A stretch of DNA of 64,000 nt. Origin: Gemella cuniculi DSM 15828 (GTDB lineage Bacteria; Bacillota; Bacilli; Staphylococcales; Gemellaceae). A model generated the notes under the pieces. That model was not told the DNA's origin. It worked only from the letters and a program-made list of their open reading frames with translations, and did not search any database. The first letter of the stretch is position 1. Each line of letters begins with the position of its first letter. The stretch spans positions 53,146-117,145 of the forward strand of contig NZ_AUDW01000006.1 in assembly GCF_000425665.1 (NCBI RefSeq). The letters are read 5' to 3'. A program made the position numbers and the translations under genes. Shown one piece after another: positions 60,373 through 64,000 of the stretch.

Positions 60373-61257
60373 TCAATTGTAGTATTCTCTCTCATTCTCT
60401 CCATCAAGAAAATACTCTGTACTCAATGACTTTATTCTTTCTACTATTCTTAATGCCTTTGTATAATCTACAGCATTTTTAGAATTTGATAAAAGTATTA
60501 CCAAATCTTCAAAACTTAAATTTGATGAAAAAAATGTCGGAAGATTCTCTGCCTCTCTAAAATTAATTATTGGTCCTAAAATTTCATCACGTATAAATTC
60601 TGTTATATTTTCAGCACCAATATCATCAATTATAAGTATTTCTTCAGAACGTACAATATCAATATATTGATTATATTCATTTGTACTAATCTTTGTTTTT
60701 ATCTTTCTTATAAATTCTGGATAATAAATAATTGTTGGTTCCTTACCTTGTTCTCTAAAATAATTATATATACATCCCATAAGATATGTTTTCCCTACAC
60801 CAGTTGGTCCATAAACATATATACCTTTTTGTTTTTGATTGTTTATAATATTTTTGCAAGTTTTTATAATTTCTACTGCTAGTAGTCCTTTTTGTTTTCT
60901 CTTTGATAAATTTTCAAAATTGTAAGTAAGTATTTTAGACGGAACAAACTCCGTTTTAATTCTATTATTTAGTTGAAGGCTAAGTCTATAATCGCGATAT
61001 TCTTCTGTTTCTGAATACAAAATATAAACTTCACCATTATTATAAATCAAATTCGGAATGTGATTTATATTTAAGTTATTATCCTTAGAAATATAATATT
61101 GATAAAATTTTTCTAAATTTTCCTCAATTTCATTTTTATTTAAATTGTTATCTTTTATGAATTTAATTACTTCATAATCTCTTAATACTTTTTCTGATAT
61201 AAATTTTTTATAGGTTTCTTCTGTATCCATGGTTACTAAGCTAGCTAATTTTTTCAT
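60373..61257 (-). CDS. dnaI: Primosomal protein DnaI (helicase loader)
   Basis: AAA+ ATPase that loads the replicative helicase. 294 residues: an N-terminal helicase-binding domain, then Walker A YVYGPTGVGKTYLMGCIYNYF-type loop (VYGPTGVGKTYLMG) near residue 143, Walker B LIIDDIGAENITEF, and a C-terminal FSSNLSFEDL sensor region. The start ATG shares its A with the dnaB stop. Confidence 0.94.
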   Translation of the reverse strand: MKKLASLVTMDTEETYKKFISEKVLRDYEVIKFIKDNNLNKNEIEENLEKFYQYYISKDNNLNINHIPNLIYNNGEVYILYSETEEYRDYRLSLQLNNRIKTEFVPSKILTYNFENLSKRKQKGLLAVEIIKTCKNIINNQKQKGIYVYGPTGVGKTYLMGCIYNYFREQGKEPTIIYYPEFIRKIKTKISTNEYNQYIDIVRSEEILIIDDIGAENITEFIRDEILGPIINFREAENLPTFFSSNLSFEDLVILLSNSKNAVDYTKALRIVERIKSLSTEYFLDGENEREYYN

Positions 61258-62645
61258 TAATTATTCCTTTTATTATTTAATTCATTTAACATTTTATTAT
61301 ATATTTCTTCATCTTCTACCATAATCTTGCTCTGTTCTGAGGATTTTTTCACAGATAATTTTTTCATTCGTTCTTCTAAATATTCGGGAAATGGAGCTTG
61401 ATAAACATTTCTCTTACTTATAGTAGAATTTTTATTTGATACTTTTTTTAACTTATCTGTACTTTTTGCATTTTGTCTATTATTACGAATTTTACGTATA
61501 TAGTCAATAGCATCTTGTGCTCCTAGTAACTTCTGTCCTGACCATGAACTCGCAATTTTATCAATATAATTTTTATGTGGCAATCCATGTGAATTACTAA
61601 TATTTATAGAATATTCTAATAAGATATTCAACACCCCTGTAGGAAAATTATACTTATCTTGTAATTCAGCTATAGCCCTAGCGTCAACACTTGAAATTAC
61701 TAGACCTTTTTGCTTATTCAAATAAGAAATATAGTTGGTATTATCCGCCTCTCGTACAAATTTATCTTCTTCTGAAAGTTCTTCACCAGCCTCCTCAACT
61801 AGCTTCTTGCTTACCATATTATCAAGAGTTGGCACCTCTTGTTTTCTAACATTAACATATAATTGAACAAAATAATTCTTTAAAGAGTCAATATTTAATA
61901 TAGAATTTCCATTAGAAATTTCTACACTTTTCTCAATTCCCTTAGCCATATCCTGTGGTGTAATCTTATACAAATGTGCTAATCCCAAAATATTATTTTT
62001 TGTAACTTTATTATCTAAAATATCACTTAAATAACTACTTGCCAAAAAATAATTTAATTTTGAAAAATCAAAATAATATTCATCAAAATTTGGTCCTTCA
62101 ATTATTTTATCTACACTACTTTCTATATTATAATCTGTAACATTTTCTAAGCGATAAATATCTGAAAATTTCACAGTAAGATCTTCAAAACTATTAAAAT
62201 TCACCTTATTATATGAAAAATTATCTTTTAATTCAGCATATTGTCTACTTCCTATCGTATTTTCTAAAAGTTGTGCCAATACTGCCGTGTTAAAAAACTC
62301 ATTAAAACTAAGAACTCTTTTTATCTTGTAAACATATTGTCCAACTCCATCATTATTAATATAATATGTCTGAAGTAAACCCATAGCCTCCAATTTCTTT
62401 CTAGCTATAGTAAATTTATTAATATCAAAAAGTAAATTATCAAATATATCATAATGCAAAAAATTGCTAGACAGATTTTTTTCTCCTAATATTTTTGTTC
62501 CCAAGAATTGATATAGTTTTATTGCATCACTACCCACTAAAGGCAGATATAATAAATTCAATTCTTTTACACAAAAAGAAAGATCAAAATCATTATAGAC
62601 ACAATAAAAATCCTTTTGCGAAAAATTACTTACCATTATTTTCAT
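61257..62645 (-). CDS. dnaB: Replication initiation and membrane attachment protein (DnaB/DnaD family)
   Basis: Firmicutes-type DnaB (not the helicase), a primosome protein acting with DnaD and DnaI to start replication at oriC. 462 residues. N-terminal LSFCVKELNLLYLPLVGSDAIKLYQFLG is the winged-helix DnaB start; a DnaD-like C-terminal block follows. An alternative ATG at 62636 would remove three residues. It overlaps the upstream hypothetical gene by 20 bases and dnaI by one. Confidence 0.9.
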   Translation of the reverse strand: MKIMVSNFSQKDFYCVYNDFDLSFCVKELNLLYLPLVGSDAIKLYQFLGTKILGEKNLSSNFLHYDIFDNLLFDINKFTIARKKLEAMGLLQTYYINNDGVGQYVYKIKRVLSFNEFFNTAVLAQLLENTIGSRQYAELKDNFSYNKVNFNSFEDLTVKFSDIYRLENVTDYNIESSVDKIIEGPNFDEYYFDFSKLNYFLASSYLSDILDNKVTKNNILGLAHLYKITPQDMAKGIEKSVEISNGNSILNIDSLKNYFVQLYVNVRKQEVPTLDNMVSKKLVEEAGEELSEEDKFVREADNTNYISYLNKQKGLVISSVDARAIAELQDKYNFPTGVLNILLEYSINISNSHGLPHKNYIDKIASSWSGQKLLGAQDAIDYIRKIRNNRQNAKSTDKLKKVSNKNSTISKRNVYQAPFPEYLEERMKKLSVKKSSEQSKIMVEDEEIYNKMLNELNNKRNN

Positions 62646-63606
62646 CCATCACTTCTATAATAATTTGTGTATACTCCAATGCATAGATAAAATCTGGATT
62701 ATAATCGTATTTTATTTTATCATCATTTTTCAAAGGAGCATAAAATGATTTAACTAAGATAGGGTAAATATTATCCAACAACAATTTTGAATTATCATTT
62801 TCATATAATTCTCTAAGAAAGACAAATACTTTCCTCACACTATTAAGAAACTCATCTTTAGTAGGTGTATTTATATTAGTATAACTTTCTATCTTAGTAG
62901 AAAAATTTAAAATATTTTTCTTATCTTTTTTCGCAACAAATGTTCTCAAATCATCTATTAATTCGTACATATAATTGAAGAAGTTCTCAAAATTTTCTAA
63001 GTACTCATTATCAATTATTTTAGATTCATTTTTTAGTAATAGTTGATTTATATTATAATCTGTTACAAATAAATAAATTTTATATAAATCTGAAAACTCA
63101 ATATCATTTAAATTACAATAATCTGAAACTATGGATTTTAGGCTATTCCCTTCTTTATAAATATTGTAAAGAGTATTCAACCAAATAAACTCTTCCAATT
63201 TTTTATCATTTATTAGTGTAATAAGATAATTATTGAAACTATATTCCTTTTCATCTTCAAAGATAATGGCTGTTCTACTCTCAATACGTGATAAAATCAA
63301 ATTAAATTGATTTTCTATCTCTCTATCATAATTTTCTTTATCAAAATTTGGTTTTAAATCTGCTTTTATTCTTATATCTAAATTATCAATTCTTTCTTTA
63401 TAAATCTCATTAAATTCAGGTTTTTGAGAATGGTAATAAGATTCTATAGCTTTATTAAACTCCAAAACTTTTCCTAATATTTTTATATATGCAACTTTTA
63501 TATTTTTATTGTTAGTTATTTCGTTTATTATTTTTAAGGCACTCAATATATCTTTTTTATTTTCATTTGTTAAAACTAATGTCTTTTCATCTTCCAAATA
63601 AAACAT
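62626..63606 (-). CDS. Hypothetical protein heading the dnaB-dnaI operon
   Basis: Not recognised. 326 residues, almost entirely charged alpha-helix with many Asn/Lys/Glu, no signal peptide or membrane segment and no obvious nucleotide-binding motif. AGGAGGG seven bases before ATG 63606 and a 20-base overlap with dnaB show it is a real, co-translated gene. Its place beside primosome genes hints at replication or chromosome work, but that is only context. In Bacillus the gene before dnaB is nrdR, which this is not. Confidence 0.7.
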   Translation of the reverse strand: MFYLEDEKTLVLTNENKKDILSALKIINEITNNKNIKVAYIKILGKVLEFNKAIESYYHSQKPEFNEIYKERIDNLDIRIKADLKPNFDKENYDREIENQFNLILSRIESRTAIIFEDEKEYSFNNYLITLINDKKLEEFIWLNTLYNIYKEGNSLKSIVSDYCNLNDIEFSDLYKIYLFVTDYNINQLLLKNESKIIDNEYLENFENFFNYMYELIDDLRTFVAKKDKKNILNFSTKIESYTNINTPTKDEFLNSVRKVFVFLRELYENDNSKLLLDNIYPILVKSFYAPLKNDDKIKYDYNPDFIYALEYTQIIIEVMDENNGK

Positions 63607-63640
63607 TTCTACGCCCTCCTAAAAATTCTATTTATATAAT

Positions 63641-63669
63641 ATAATACTCCATTTTAAAAATAAAATCAA
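63641..63669 (-). promoter_or_regulatory. Promoter of the hypothetical-dnaB-dnaI operon
   Basis: TTGATT, 17-base spacer, TATTAT on the minus strand, about 35 bases before the first gene. Confidence 0.55.
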
Positions 63670-63734
63670 AATAAAAGTCATGAATTTTATCGACAAATCT
63701 TTTTGCCCTTTTTATAATTGGTATACAAAAATAA

Positions 63735-63829
63735 AAAAAGTATCGATTTTTTTCGGTACTTCTTTCTTCTTTCTTCCTTATAGAAAATAAAAAAAAAGAA
63801 CCTCCCCAAAAGGAAGCCCTCCTCAAAAG
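63735..63829 (-). terminator. Tandem terminators after the 5S rRNA gene
   Basis: First an imperfect GC-rich hairpin (GGAGGGCTTCC...GGGGAGGTTC) with T8 directly after 5S. Then AGTACCGA/TCGATACT with one mismatch and T7. A double stop is normal at the end of an rRNA operon. Confidence 0.7.
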
Positions 63830-63943
63830 CCTGGCAACGTTCTAGTCTCACAGGGCGTAAACCCAACTACATTCGACGCTAAAGAGCTTAACTTCTGTGT
63901 TCGGTATGGGTACAGGTGTGTCCTCTTCGCTATCGCCACCAGA
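63830..63943 (-). rRNA. rrf: 5S ribosomal RNA
   Basis: The minus strand reads TCTGGTGGCGATAGCGAAGA at the 5' end, then the highly conserved CCGAACACAGAAGTTAAGC region, and ends GTTGCCAGGC, which pairs with the 5' end. About 114 nt, close to Bacillus 5S. Ends set by homology to within a few bases. It closes an rRNA operon whose 23S gene should lie beyond 64000. Confidence 0.95.
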
Positions 63944-64000
63944 CGAAAACTTCATACATATATTATCTCTTCTTCTTCTACAGCTCGAACTTCACTTGAT
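63944..64000 (-). other. Probable 23S-5S spacer
   Basis: AT-rich sequence directly upstream of 5S on the transcribed strand, consistent with the internal spacer of an rRNA operon. Not long enough to identify the 23S end with certainty. Confidence 0.4.

Noticed and set aside
63632..63826. 64-codon open frame next to 5S
   Set aside because: It lies across the rRNA terminators and the promoter of the next operon and has no ribosome site.

Overview
This is an AT-rich window from a low-GC Gram-positive bacterium (Firmicutes, Bacilli). Lysine-type wall genes, a full dcw cluster, DnaB/DnaI-type primosome proteins, T-box and L10/L20-type leaders all fit. Codon use and gene content look most like Gemella; that genus call is inference from overall resemblance, not proof. 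Almost every gene is on the minus strand, and most is conserved core genome.

Regions from left to right: (1) 1-5.1 kb: gyrA (cut by the window edge), gyrB, recF and a small S4-domain gene, one operon without dnaA-dnaN beside it. (2) 5.3-7.7 kb: a choline-kinase-like gene (+), then infC-rpmI-rplT behind an L20-type leader. (3) 7.7-18.1 kb: rplJ-rplL-methyltransferase-rpoB-rpoC with an L10 leader, and queT with an attenuator leader. (4) 18.2-32 kb: rpsT (+), a nitroreductase divergent from an HxlR regulator, a DedA-nicotinamidase fusion, secDF, HAD phosphatase, GtrA protein, prfC, murE, a methyltransferase (+) and brnQ. (5) 32.3-37.8 kb: an accessory class III lanthipeptide locus. (6) 38-50 kb: purine permease, a T-box-controlled amino-acid ABC transporter, leucyl aminopeptidase, an FAD oxidoreductase, ecsAB, coaE and an amino-acid permease. 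(7) 50-60 kb: the dcw cluster mraZ-rsmH-ftsL-pbp-mraY-murD-divIB-ftsA-ftsZ. (8) 60.3-64 kb: a hypothetical gene, dnaB and dnaI, then a 5S rRNA at the end of an rRNA operon that continues beyond the window.

The most interesting system is the lanthipeptide locus at 32.3-37.8 kb. A three-domain LanKC synthetase is followed by a 43-residue precursor that is too short to be found by ordinary gene calling. Its leader has an LxLQ box and its core has two consecutive Ser-x-x-Ser-x3-Cys motifs closely resembling SapB. An ABC exporter and a degenerate CPBP membrane protein follow. After them comes a second precursor with a homologous core, broken by one extra base in a T5 run.

Other notable points: a tandem T-box with one apparent stem I but two antiterminator/terminator units; a duplicated short motif in an acidic C-terminal extension of RpoB; a DedA-nicotinamidase fusion; and glycine at the quinolone-determining acidic position of GyrA.
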